Shown here: positions 1 through 6,915 of the stretch, piece by piece | Layout: each line of letters starts with the position of its first letter | Numbering within the stretch: position 1 is the first letter of the stretch | Assembly (NCBI GenBank): GCA_018715805.1 | Contig: DVKX01000051.1 | Span: 1 to 44,245 of the forward strand | Length of the DNA: 44,245 nt | Reading direction: 5' to 3' | From: Candidatus Faecousia intestinigallinarum | Lineage (GTDB): Bacteria > Bacillota > Clostridia > Oscillospirales > Oscillospiraceae | Translations under genes and position numbers: made by a program | The notes under the pieces: model-generated | Told to the model about the DNA's origin: nothing | What the model saw: only the letters and a program-made list of their open reading frames with translations | The model's database searches: none

Positions 1-15
1 ACCCATCCAAACGAG

Positions 16-128
16 TTGGTAATGATTGCGATGAGGGTCCACCTGTTCCCATCCCGAACACAGAAGTTAAGCTCATCTGCGCCGACAATACTTTGCGGGT
101 GACTGCACGGAAAGATAGGTATTGCCAA
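16..128 (+). rRNA. rrf: 5S ribosomal RNA
   Basis: The core segment from about 38 to 115 matches the conserved bacterial 5S rRNA text, including the CCCGAACACAGAAGTTAAG loop and the GCGCCGACAATACTTTG arm. The two ends (TTGGTAAT at 16-23 and ATTGCCAA at 121-128) pair to form helix I, with one G-T pair. The length is about 113 nt, normal for Firmicutes. Only the 5S is in the window; the 23S gene should lie just upstream. A tRNA starts 9 nt after it, so both probably belong to one rRNA operon transcript. Confidence 0.96.
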
Positions 129-137
129 CACTAATAT

Positions 138-213
138 TCCTCCTTAGCTCAGTCGGTAGAGCAACGGACTGTTAATCCGGCGGTCGTAGGTTCAAGTCCT
201 ACAGGGGGAGCCA
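138..213 (+). tRNA. tRNA-Asn (GTT)
   Basis: A full cloverleaf can be drawn. The acceptor stem TCCTCCT pairs with AGGGGGA, the D arm is GCTC/GAGC, the anticodon loop CTGTTAA carries GTT at 171-173, the T arm is GTAGG/CCTAC, the discriminator base is G and an encoded CCA ends at 213. One oddity is an A-G mismatch at the top of the anticodon stem (ACGGA against TCCGG), where most tRNA-Asn genes have a Watson-Crick pair. It sits directly behind 5S rRNA and ahead of a strong terminator, so it is the last gene of the rRNA operon. Confidence 0.96.
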
Positions 214-262
214 AAAAATCTTTCCCAGGCGTTGTGTATATCAGCGTCTGGGAAAGATTTTT
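214..262 (+). terminator. rRNA operon terminator 1
   Basis: An 18-bp stem (214-231 pairing with 245-262, one G-T pair) starts with an A run and ends with five T residues. It lies directly after the tRNA CCA end, as expected for a factor-independent terminator closing the rRNA/tRNA transcript. Confidence 0.9.
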
Positions 263-263
263 A

Positions 264-441
264 TTGCAAAAAGCATATTCTATTCCTTTGGCGGAATGCC
301 ATAGAGCAGCAAACAGGGTCACAGTAGCCTGGCTTGACCAGAGGGGATCCCCTTGGCTAGGCGCTCCCCCTCCCAATTTCGTCGCAGTGCCTTTCCAATG
401 ATGGATTTATTTTGCGCGACCTTATGATCAACATTTTTCAT
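264..441. other. Spacer between rRNA operon terminators
   Basis: I find no supported gene here. Two minus-strand open frames cross it: one (149-376) runs through the reverse complement of the tRNA and is the familiar spurious tRNA-antisense translation; the other (319-558, GTG start, no ribosome binding site) has no recognisable domain. The stretch is bounded by terminators at 214-262 and 442-473. Confidence 0.5.
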
Positions 442-473
442 GCGGGGCAGGGGACTGCCCCGCGTTTCTTTTT
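442..473 (+). terminator. Intrinsic terminator 2
   Basis: GCGGGGCAG (442-450) pairs perfectly with CTGCCCCGC (455-463) around a GGGA loop and is followed by a T-rich tract to 473. It faces the same way as the rRNA operon, so it is probably a back-up terminator. Confidence 0.75.
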
Positions 474-569
474 CGTTCAGAACAATATGAGACAGATGTC
501 CCTTTCGATTGCGGATGAAAGCCATAGCTTCTCTCCGACTGTTTTGGACGTTACGCACAGTATATTTTG

Positions 570-610
570 CAGGGACGCTTGCGCGTCAATCCGTATCGCT
601 CCCTGTTTTT
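570..610 (+). terminator. Intrinsic terminator 3 overlapping the ABC gene end
   Basis: CAGGGA (570-575) pairs with TCCCTG (600-605), with further inner CGC/GC pairing, and is followed by TTTTT. The right arm overlaps the last codons of the minus-strand ABC exporter. As a plus-strand signal it would be the third terminator after the rRNA operon; on the minus strand the same hairpin lacks a T tract. Confidence 0.45.
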
Positions 611-2484
611 AATTTCTGATACTGTTTGCTGGCGAAAACGAAATCCGGCGCTCCATGAAGAGCCGCCCTCCCCGCTTCTAGGATATAAACTTCGTCAAAA
701 TGTCTCAAATTCTCTTCTTCCAAATCATGGGTCGCGACCATGACCATGCGGCCGTCCATGGCGGCGATCTGATTCATGATGTTCTGGGCGTTGGCGGCAT
801 CCAGCCCCGCCGTGGGCTCATCGAAGAGGAGAATTTTTCCGTCCTCCGCCAGGACTCGTGCGAAATCAAACCGCCGCTGCTCGCCGCCGGATAGCTTGGC
901 GCTGTTCTTTTCCAGGAACTTATCCAGGTGATCTCCGGCGCTGTGGAACCAGGCTCCCAAACCGGACCGCAGAAGGGATTTTCGAAGCGTTTCCTCCGGC
1001 ATTTTTCGGAACAGGGACACATTGTTCCCGATGGATGCGGAGAAAATGGTCGTATCTTGGGTCAGATACAGCAGTGCTTGGTGGGTCAGGCCTGGCTTGC
1101 CTGCAACATTTTCCCCATTGACGGAAAGCGTCCCGCCCTGCATTTCCAGAATGCCCGCCATGGTGCGAAGCAATGTGCTCTTCCCGCTACCGCTGGCACC
1201 CACCACGCAGATCTTCTTTCCCCGCTCCAGCTGGACAGACACATCGTCCAGGATTTTCCGTCCATCCCGAACCACAGTGCCGTGGGACAGGGCAAGGGAG
1301 GAAACCATTTCTGCGTCGGACTTATAGCTGTCCGTCGCATGGTTTCCGCTTTCCAGAAATGCCTCCAAGTCCTTGACGACTGCCCGGCCAGAAAGGATTG
1401 CGGAATAGTTTTCGCGGATGATTTGAAAGGGACCGGCGACCAAGTTCATCAGACTGGTCAAGGCGATCATCTCCGGCACCGTAATGGCTCCCGCAACGGC
1501 AAAAATCACGCCAAAGACCCAGCCGCCCAAGACGACCAGATTGCCCAGGCCATAGCTTGCGGACATGGACATTCGCTGCCAGACCCTGCTGCGCAGGACG
1601 CTCTTCCGTGCGTCCTCATTGGCTTGATCGTGGTAGCGGGAGACGTCCGTGCTGCGGTGGAATATTTTCAGTCCCGTAAAGCCAGCCATCAGCTCATTCA
1701 GCAGATCCACATAGCGGGATTTGGCAGCTACGGAATCCCGCTTTGTGGATTCCAGCCGCTTGCGGAAGAATCTGGGAACCCCCAGCGGCAGAATGCACAG
1801 TACGATCACGATCAGGGTCATCATAGGCTGAATAGATGTGGTGGCTGCCAGGGCAAACATCAAAAAGAACAGCTGGCAGGTCACATTTAGCAGCGCGCCT
1901 ACATAATCCGTTTCCACTTCGTTTACCTGGTCGTTGACCATTGCCATGTAGTAGCCGTCTCCCTTGCTTTCCTTTTCTTCAATGCCGCATTCCAGGATCC
2001 GCTGCATCAGCGCGTTGCGGAACAAGGCGGAGATTTTGGAGCGCACGTTCAATTCGCTGCAACTGAAAGCAAACTCCAGGGCTGCCTCCAAAATTACGTA
2101 CCCCAGCGCCCAGACGACGATGATCCCTAGTCGCCCAGAGATGCCCTGCAGCGCCGTTTCGGAAATAAACTCCAACAGAAACGCCTGGATCACATTGATC
2201 CCCGTCCAGGCCAAAGCGACAAGAAAGAAAAAAGCGATATCCTTTCTGCTTTTTCTTAAAAATGTTCTCAAAACACGTTCCTCCCAACACATATATGTTT
2301 CAGGGGCGGCACAAAAACGCGCAGCCCCCTCCCCCAGTAAAGACGCAATTTTGCATGCCGAGGTTTCTTCCGTGGTAATCACGTTTTTATGATCCTCCGG
2401 TTCGGGAACATCTTTCAATGCATCGAAACCATGCGTGTATTTTGTGATCGCCACACATAGAGATGGAGATTGTTTTGCTGCCAT
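586..2484 (-). CDS. ABC exporter half-transporter (permease + ATPase)
   Basis: This is an ABC exporter subunit with a six-helix membrane domain (about residues 80-380) fused to an ATPase domain (about 400-620). Visible ATPase motifs are Walker A GASGSGKST, the Q-loop TQDTTIF, the signature LSGGEQRR, Walker B LLFDEPTAGLD and the H-loop VATHD. Such proteins work as dimers, pumping lipids, peptides or drugs out of the cell; the substrate is unknown and no partner subunit is adjacent, so a homodimer is plausible. I chose the ATG about 50 nt below a good promoter; the frame is closed by a stop two codons upstream. This start has no Shine-Dalgarno. An in-frame TTG at 2271 has a GGGAGG site 8 nt upstream and would remove 71 residues, giving a conventional exporter N-terminus. 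The extra segment is rich in Cys and matches no domain I know. Confidence 0.85.
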   Translation of the reverse strand: MAAKQSPSLCVAITKYTHGFDALKDVPEPEDHKNVITTEETSACKIASLLGEGAARFCAAPETYMCWEERVLRTFLRKSRKDIAFFFLVALAWTGINVIQAFLLEFISETALQGISGRLGIIVVWALGYVILEAALEFAFSCSELNVRSKISALFRNALMQRILECGIEEKESKGDGYYMAMVNDQVNEVETDYVGALLNVTCQLFFLMFALAATTSIQPMMTLIVIVLCILPLGVPRFFRKRLESTKRDSVAAKSRYVDLLNELMAGFTGLKIFHRSTDVSRYHDQANEDARKSVLRSRVWQRMSMSASYGLGNLVVLGGWVFGVIFAVAGAITVPEMIALTSLMNLVAGPFQIIRENYSAILSGRAVVKDLEAFLESGNHATDSYKSDAEMVSSLALSHGTVVRDGRKILDDVSVQLERGKKICVVGASGSGKSTLLRTMAGILEMQGGTLSVNGENVAGKPGLTHQALLYLTQDTTIFSASIGNNVSLFRKMPEETLRKSLLRSGLGAWFHSAGDHLDKFLEKNSAKLSGGEQRRFDFARVLAEDGKILLFDEPTAGLDAANAQNIMNQIAAMDGRMVMVATHDLEEENLRHFDEVYILEAGRAALHGAPDFVFASKQYQKLKTGSDTD

Positions 2485-2487
2485 TAT

Positions 2488-2520
2488 TCAATACAGGCAC
2501 CATCGGGTCTCATTCCTCAT
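2488..2520 (-). CDS. Possible 10-codon leader peptide
   Basis: A tiny ORF (MRNETRWCLY) starts about 20 nt after the predicted transcription start and ends in TGA three bases before the ATG of the ABC exporter. A weak AGGA lies about 10 nt upstream. The tight stop-start arrangement would allow translational coupling, which could explain the missing Shine-Dalgarno of the exporter. The evidence is positional only. Confidence 0.22.
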   Translation of the reverse strand: MRNETRWCLY

Positions 2521-2543
2521 GGCGGTTTTTTCCTGCTTTTTTC

Positions 2544-2572
2544 ATGATAGTATAACCTGCGATGATTGTCAA
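2544..2572 (-). promoter_or_regulatory. Sigma-A-type promoter of the ABC exporter
   Basis: On the minus strand a perfect -35 TTGACA (2567-2572) is separated by 17 nt from a -10 TATCAT (2544-2549). A second -10-like TATACT lies nearer, but its spacing (12 nt) is too short. The only gene downstream is the ABC exporter. Confidence 0.65.
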
Positions 2573-2940
2573 GTTTTTCCCCATTTCGATGAAAAACCGG
2601 ATTGTAAAAGCAGGCCGGTTGTACTATTCGAATGAAAGAAGGGATGCCGGCGAACGGTGCCTCCCCCGTATCTTAGGAAACCATCCCTCAATGCTTGGTA
2701 GGCTCTTGGAGGGGGCGATTTCTTTTTGCGATTGGCAAATGGGAAATCATTTTCTCTAGTCCTGATCGGGAAAATCATGGACAAGGCGGATGATTGCAAG
2801 GACAAGCATCGCGAAAGCGAATAGGCGCTGAAATGGAACCGTATTATCGGCAAAAACTCAACGGAATATGCGATAGAAAAACGGCGTTTTGCCGATAACG
2901 GAAGATGCAAATAAAAGATTCTTCTGCATGGGGGATTGCA
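2573..2940. other. Gene-poor stretch with an inverted repeat
   Basis: No convincing coding region is visible on either strand. The longest open frame (minus, 2569-2910) has no start signal and a low-complexity translation. The stretch contains a perfect 12-bp inverted repeat, TTATCGGCAAAA at 2844-2855 and its complement at 2887-2898, with a 31-nt loop. Composition is more AT-rich than in the housekeeping blocks, in line with decayed or foreign DNA. Confidence 0.4.
2844..2898. repeat. 12-bp inverted repeat with 31-nt loop
   Basis: TTATCGGCAAAA (2844-2855) and TTTTGCCGATAA (2887-2898) are exact reverse complements. There is no T tract, so a terminator role is unlikely. It could be an operator or the trace of a mobile element; nothing around it decides. 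Confidence 0.5.
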
Positions 2941-2944
2941 TTTG

Positions 2945-2974
2945 TTGAAATACTGATATATTAAGGAAGATAAT
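2945..2974 (+). promoter_or_regulatory. Promoter upstream of a gene remnant
   Basis: TTGAAA (2945-2950) and GATAAT (2969-2974) are 18 nt apart. A TGGAGG ribosome binding site follows at 2986-2991, and then a TTG-initiated fragment that stops after 14 codons. Confidence 0.45.
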
Positions 2975-2996
2975 ACGCAAGACTGTGGAGGTATTT

Positions 2997-3041
2997 TTGC
3001 GGGGGGAATATCGTCCGTCTTTTACGATTACGGATATGTGA
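2997..3041 (+). pseudogene. Fragment resembling a Fic-family N-terminus
   Basis: TTG behind a good TGGAGG site begins LRGEYRPSFTITDM and then stops. Many Firmicute Fic (AMPylase/filamentation) proteins begin with a similar short motif ending in PPFTIT. Nothing after the stop continues the family in any frame that I can see, and a perfect terminator follows at 3082. I read this as the leftover 5' end of a deleted gene still flanked by its promoter and terminator. The match is only about ten residues, so it could be chance. Confidence 0.28.
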
Positions 3042-3081
3042 GAACTTGATGGATGCGCTCCACGGTTCTTTGACAGGCTGG

Positions 3082-3113
3082 CCAGACGATGCGCTCCATC
3101 GTCTGGTTTTTTT
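3082..3113 (+). terminator. Intrinsic terminator
   Basis: A perfect 10-bp stem, CCAGACGATG (3082-3091) against CATCGTCTGG (3097-3106), with loop CGCTC is followed by seven T residues. It is a textbook factor-independent terminator with no intact gene upstream to serve. Confidence 0.88.
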
Positions 3114-3145
3114 GTGCCTTACGGCCTATGTCCGTCAAAAAGTCC

Positions 3146-3174
3146 TTTTCATTACCCAGGAAGTATGCTAGAAT
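3146..3174 (+). promoter_or_regulatory. Extended -10 promoter of the methyltransferase operon
   Basis: The -10 TAGAAT (3169-3174) is preceded by TGC, an extended -10 element. A weak -35 TTTTCA lies 17 nt upstream. The leader to the methyltransferase start is about 220 nt and contains a 9-bp hairpin (AGCGGAAAA at 3265-3273 with TTTTCCGCT at 3275-3283). Confidence 0.5.
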
Positions 3175-3402
3175 AAATAGAGTTGAAAAATACCGGAAAA
3201 GCCATGGGCTGCTTGGGGTATCCCTGCAAAGTGTGTAAGTGGGCAGAGGCTATTTCGCTATAAAAGCGGAAAATTTTTCCGCTATTTGGTTGCCTGCGCA
3301 CTTGGACATGAAAAAGCAGGACGAACGCATTGCTGGGTATTTTCACGGCGATATGCGGCACGATCTTTATTGTGCTGAAAATGGCCTTGGGGGGAACAGA
3401 AA

Positions 3403-4233
3403 ATGGAGCGCGAACAGCAGAATTATTACGGCAGCCTGTGCACGGAAATGTATGAGATACTCCATCCTGCCGCCCCGGCGGAGGAATTGGCGTTTTATCT
3501 TTCCTATGCAGTAGAAGGTGGGAAGATCCTGGAACCGCTCTGCGGCAGCGGCCGTTTCCTGATCCCCTTTCTGGAGCGGGGATTCGACATATGCGGCATG
3601 GATCTCTCCCGGGAGATGCTGGAAAAGCTCCGGCAGAAAGCCCCTGAGGCAAAGGTCATCCAGGGGGATATTCTGGAGTACGCCCCCCAGGAACGGTTCG
3701 ACTATATTTTCATTCCCTCGGGTTCCATCGGCCTGTTTACAGACATGGAGCAGTGCCGCCGGATTTTGGAAAAAATGAGGACGTTGCTGAAGCCTGGCGG
3801 GAGATTTGTTTTTGCCGTTGACACGGTGCTTGACCGCGCCCCGGAGGACGATGACTACCGGGAACAGGCTCGGGTAAAAACCAAAGAAGGGTTTGATCTG
3901 GTTCTGAAAGGGAAAAACCACTATGACGCAGCTGCTCAGACCCAGTTTTCCCCTTCTGTTTACGCCCTATATGACGGTGAAGTGTTGCTGCAGGAGGAGC
4001 GCATGGACTTTCAGACCCATCTGTACCGCTTCGGCGAGATGGAGGAAATGCTGGGAGAATGCGGCTTTTCCAATGTGGTAACCTATCGCTCCTATCAGAA
4101 GGACAACGCCGTGGACGACCAATGTGAAGCGCTGATACTGGAATGTACGATCCAGACGGAAAGGAAGCACAAATGGAACAGTGGATCATTCGCCCGGAAG
4201 TCCCTGGCGACTACGCCCCGGTGGAGGCGCTGA
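3403..4233 (+). CDS. Class I SAM-dependent methyltransferase
   Basis: The fold is that of a Rossmann-type methyltransferase. Motif I ILEPLCGSGRFLIPF lies near residues 42-56, the acidic residue of strand 2 follows in CGMDLS, motif II is near QGDILEY, and the post-motif LLKPGGRFVF is at about 130. The enzyme should transfer a methyl group from S-adenosylmethionine to an unknown substrate. A GGGGGG tract lies 8 nt before the ATG. The last 20 residues overlap the next gene by 61 nt and have a basic, non-family look (it ends in RWRR), which suggests that an original stop codon was lost. It heads a run with a GNAT acetyltransferase and an AlaX protein. Confidence 0.85.
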   Translation: MEREQQNYYGSLCTEMYEILHPAAPAEELAFYLSYAVEGGKILEPLCGSGRFLIPFLERGFDICGMDLSREMLEKLRQKAPEAKVIQGDILEYAPQERFDYIFIPSGSIGLFTDMEQCRRILEKMRTLLKPGGRFVFAVDTVLDRAPEDDDYREQARVKTKEGFDLVLKGKNHYDAAAQTQFSPSVYALYDGEVLLQEERMDFQTHLYRFGEMEEMLGECGFSNVVTYRSYQKDNAVDDQCEALILECTIQTERKHKWNSGSFARKSLATTPRWRR

Positions 4234-4820
4234 CCCGGCGCGCCTTTTGGAACCTCTATACGCCGGGATGCTATGAGCACTATCTGGTGCATATTATGCG
4301 CAGACATCCCGATTTTCTGCCGGAGCTGGCATTTGTGGCCGAGCTGCGCGGGGAAATCGTGGGCAGTATCCTGTATACCCGGGCAAAGCTGACAGACGAG
4401 CAGGGGGAGGAGCGGGAGATCCTTACCTTTGGCCCCATCTCCGTGGCGCCGGAGTACCAGCGCCAGGGGATTGGAAAAGCCCTTATGGAACATTCCTTTG
4501 CCAAGGCGCGGGAAATGGGCTATGATGCGGTGGTGATTTTTGGCGCCCCTGCCAACTATGTGGGGCGGGGCTTCCGAAGCTGCCGACGGTACAACGTGAC
4601 CGCAGAGGGGGGAATTTTTCCTGCCGCTATGCTGGTGAAGGAGCTGCGCCCTGGAACACTGGACGGACGGCGGTGGGTATACGCCGGCAGCTCGGTGATG
4701 GAATTGGATATGGAGGCAGCCGCCGCCTATACGGCTGGTTTGGAGCCCTGGGAGGAAAAAGTCCTCCCCAGTCAGGAGGAATTCTATATTTTGAGCCACA
4801 GCGTTCTTTCAGAATCATAA
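4173..4820 (+). CDS. GNAT-family N-acetyltransferase
   Basis: About 215 residues form a GNAT domain: the N-terminal strand IIRPEVPGDYAPVEALTRRAF, the strand-4 segment ISVAPEYQRQGIGKALM with the acetyl-CoA pyrophosphate loop QRQGIG near residue 105, and the later FGAPANYVGRGF segment. It matches the predicted YhbS-like N-acetyltransferases; the acceptor is unknown. I chose the ATG preceded by GGAAAGGA; an upstream in-frame ATG 30 nt earlier lacks a good site. The gene starts inside the end of the methyltransferase gene, so the two are probably translationally coupled. Confidence 0.85.
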   Translation: MEQWIIRPEVPGDYAPVEALTRRAFWNLYTPGCYEHYLVHIMRRHPDFLPELAFVAELRGEIVGSILYTRAKLTDEQGEEREILTFGPISVAPEYQRQGIGKALMEHSFAKAREMGYDAVVIFGAPANYVGRGFRSCRRYNVTAEGGIFPAAMLVKELRPGTLDGRRWVYAGSSVMELDMEAAAAYTAGLEPWEEKVLPSQEEFYILSHSVLSES

Positions 4821-4840
4821 GAGAAAGCGGAGGAAAACCA

Positions 4841-5989
4841 TTGGAGACGCGAAAACTATATTATGAGGACTGCCACCTATATTCCTTTGCCGCCCAGGTG
4901 ATCTCCTGCACCCAAGAGGGAAAGGTTTGGCAGGTGGTGCTGGACGCCACTGCCTTCTATCCCGAGGGCGGCGGACAGGCCTGGGATCTGGGAACCCTGG
5001 GAGGCGCGCAGGTGCTGGCAGTTCGTGAGCGGGCGGGGCGCATTTTTCACGAATGCAGCGCCCCCTTAACCGTAGGCAAGACGGTGCAGGGCACGGTGGA
5101 CAAGCTGCGGCGGCAGGATCTGGCGCAGCAGCACACGGGGGAGCATATTGTCTCCGGCCTGCTGCACCGGCGTTTTGGCGGCCAGAATACCGGCTTCCAT
5201 GTGGGTGCGCAGGTGATGGAGGTGGATTTTGACTGCATCCTGACGCCGGAGGACGTAGCCTGGCTGGAGCAGGAGGCCAACCGGGTAGTGTGGGAAAATC
5301 TGCCGGTGGTCAGCTGGTATCCCAGTCCGGAGGAACTGCCTGCGGTTCCCTACCGGCGGAAGCGGGATCTAAACTGGCCGGTGCGGATCGTGCAGATCGG
5401 TCAGGTGGACTGCTGCGCCTGCTGCGGCGTGCATGCCGGATCGACCGGAGAGGTAGGCGTCATTAAAATCCTTTCCTGCGGGAAGTTTCACCAGGGGGTA
5501 CGGCTGGAGATGGTCTGCGGCGGCCGGGCGCTGAGGTATCTTTCCGCCCTGTTCACCCAGAACCGGCAGATATCCCAGGCGCTCTCCGCCAAGCCGCTGG
5601 AAACGGGGGCGGCGGTGCTAGCCATGAAGGAGGCGCTTGCCGCCGAGAAATTTCGGGCGGCTGCCCTGGAGAAGCGGGTATTTGCCCGGATCGCCGGGGA
5701 TTACGCGGGGCAAGAAGTGGCTGTGTGCTTTGAGGAGGGCCTTTCCGGCGGCGGTCTGCGGGAACTGGCGCAGGCGATGCAAGCCCAGGGCGTGGGTCTG
5801 GCAGCCGTGTTTTCCGGGCAGGAGGGGGACTATGGCTTCTGCCTCCTGGGGGGAGCGGAGCAGGCGGGGGCTGTTTGCCGGGCGCTGACCGGGCGCTTCC
5901 ATGGCCGGGGCGGCGGACGCGGCGGCGCGTGCCAGGGGCGGATTCCTGCCAAGAAAGCGGAAATTCTGGCATTTTTTGCAGAAAAGTAA
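4841..5989 (+). CDS. AlaX-type alanyl-tRNA editing protein with DHHA1 domain
   Basis: This is a free-standing relative of the AlaRS editing domain, which hydrolyses Ser- or Gly-mischarged tRNA-Ala. The N-terminal segment has FYPEGGGQ (residues 39-46) and the zinc motif HTGEH (98-102). The second half of the metal site is the C194/H198 pair in the cysteine-rich CCACCGVH. A glycine-rich DHHA1-like end (GRGGGRGGACQG) closes the protein, which makes it the long AlaX type. I chose TTG at 4841 because GCGGAGG lies 8 nt upstream, whereas the longer open frame starts inside the previous gene. The methionine-coding alternatives are absent. Confidence 0.88.
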   Translation: METRKLYYEDCHLYSFAAQVISCTQEGKVWQVVLDATAFYPEGGGQAWDLGTLGGAQVLAVRERAGRIFHECSAPLTVGKTVQGTVDKLRRQDLAQQHTGEHIVSGLLHRRFGGQNTGFHVGAQVMEVDFDCILTPEDVAWLEQEANRVVWENLPVVSWYPSPEELPAVPYRRKRDLNWPVRIVQIGQVDCCACCGVHAGSTGEVGVIKILSCGKFHQGVRLEMVCGGRALRYLSALFTQNRQISQALSAKPLETGAAVLAMKEALAAEKFRAAALEKRVFARIAGDYAGQEVAVCFEEGLSGGGLRELAQAMQAQGVGLAAVFSGQEGDYGFCLLGGAEQAGAVCRALTGRFHGRGGGRGGACQGRIPAKKAEILAFFAEK

Positions 5990-6083
5990 GGAAAAGAGAA
6001 AAGATACCGCAGGGCTTTGGCGGTTGTCCATAAAACTGTTTGACGAAAAAAACTATAGCGGAACGAAAGGATGCGGGGAATGA

Positions 6084-6125
6084 AAAATGCTGGACGCGGT
6101 TGGTATCAACCGCGTCCAGCATTTT
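6084..6125 (+). terminator. Perfect 19-bp hairpin, probable terminator
   Basis: AAAATGCTGGACGCGGTTG (6084-6102) and its exact complement (6107-6125) enclose a GTAT tetraloop. The A-rich left end and T-rich right end suit a terminator working in either direction, but no long T tract follows. It lies 95 nt after the AlaX gene. Confidence 0.6.
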
Positions 6126-6278
6126 CGGTTATTTGCGTTTTCCTCTGCGCTTTTTATGCGCCGTAGCGGTATTCCCATGTGGATTCCGCAGAGCTTGCAG
6201 CGGCGTTTTCTTAACAAAGGAATGCGAAATACTCCTTGCGTCCTTCCGTTCCCGCACCGAAGCCAACATAAAAGTGAA

Positions 6279-6308
6279 ATTCCTGTAAAAGCGCGCTTTT
6301 ACAGGAAT
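6279..6308. repeat. 30-bp perfect palindrome
   Basis: ATTCCTGTAAAAGCG is followed directly by its reverse complement, giving a perfect palindrome with no loop. In RNA it would form a hairpin ending in GGAAT, without a T tract. It could be an operator for a dimeric regulator or part of a mobile-element end. Confidence 0.7.
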
Positions 6309-6452
6309 GTGTACTTTTTTGTAAATTGCCGTAATGTTTGAAACAATGTAAGTATAGCACAGCAAGGCACGAATTGCAACACTATCTTTAGATAAGTTTT
6401 GCAGAAACCGATGGCATATGCCCAGTGCCGCGTCTGTTGCAAAAAAGTACAC
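6309..6452. repeat. 13-bp inverted repeats bounding about 144 bp
   Basis: GTGTACTTTTTTG (6309-6321) and CAAAAAAGTACAC (6440-6452) are exact reverse complements, and the match extends imperfectly outward and inward. A short AT-rich segment between terminal inverted repeats resembles a MITE-like element, but no target-site duplication is obvious. Confidence 0.4.
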
Positions 6453-6514
6453 AATTTGGTATTTGTATTTCCACAACAGATTTTTAGATTTTGAAGATAG
6501 GGAGAGGATCAAGT

Positions 6515-6898
6515 ATGGCAGAAAAATGTCCGGTTTGCGGAGCGCCAATGGAAAACAACAACTGCGGATATTGCGGCTATAAAGAAGAAATAAGCTCCTA
6601 TGCTGCAACTGTACCGTTTCAGTCGGGACAGTCTGGTCAACCGCAAATCATTATCCAGAATCAAATGATACAGGGTTCGGAAGTGGTGCCGGGTGTCAGC
6701 AAGAAAAATAAAATAACGGCACTGCTGCTATGTATCTTTTTGGGCTGGCTGGGGATACACAGGTTTTACGTGGGTAAGATCGGAACTGGCCTCCTCTATC
6801 TGTTTACAGGCGGCTTGTTTGGCGTCGGCTGGCTCATTGATATAATTATGATTGCGGTAGGCGCCTTCAAGGATCAATTTGCTTTGCCGCTGCGTTAA
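6515..6898 (+). CDS. Zinc-ribbon/TM2-domain membrane protein
   Basis: The 127-residue protein starts with a zinc ribbon (C5, C8, C17, C20), followed by a Gln-rich linker and a C-terminal TM2 domain (about 66-118) made of two membrane helices around the family motif GWLGIHRFYVGK. TM2 proteins are small membrane proteins of unclear role, often found beside stress or envelope genes. The ATG at 6515 has a GGGAGAGGA site 7-8 nt upstream; an earlier ATG at 6491 does not. It is followed after 17 nt by the SPFH gene and appears to open a three-gene unit. Confidence 0.88.
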   Translation: MAEKCPVCGAPMENNNCGYCGYKEEISSYAATVPFQSGQSGQPQIIIQNQMIQGSEVVPGVSKKNKITALLLCIFLGWLGIHRFYVGKIGTGLLYLFTGGLFGVGWLIDIIMIAVGAFKDQFALPLR

Positions 6899-6915
6899 TA
6901 GGGGACGGTGATCAT

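Larger units (their letters stand above)
6126..6514. other. AT-rich intergenic block upstream of the TM2 gene
   Basis: No coding region is supported. The stretch holds a 30-bp perfect palindrome (6279-6308) and a 13-bp inverted repeat pair (6309-6321 and 6440-6452). Promoter-like hexamers exist (for example TTGCAA at 6438 with TATTTG 17 nt on), but none is convincing. Low GC compared with the AlaX gene suggests this is the edge of an acquired segment. Confidence 0.4.

Noticed and set aside
149..376. Minus-strand ORF ending in GLEPTTAGLTVRCSTD
   Set aside because: It reads the tRNA-Asn gene backwards. This C-terminal text is a well-known artefact from antisense translation of tRNA genes.
319..558. 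Minus-strand ORF of 79 codons after the rRNA operon
   Set aside because: GTG start without ribosome binding site, no domain, and a plus-strand terminator hairpin lies within it. I cannot exclude a conserved small protein, but nothing supports it.
928..1890. Long plus-strand ORF of 320 codons
   Set aside because: It lies opposite the ABC exporter, whose motifs are intact; the translation is rich in His, Gln and Gly, as expected for an antisense shadow.
2569..2910. Minus-strand ORF of 113 codons in the gene-poor stretch
   Set aside because: No ribosome binding site, Ser/Arg/Phe-rich translation with no domain, and it overlaps the promoter of the ABC exporter.
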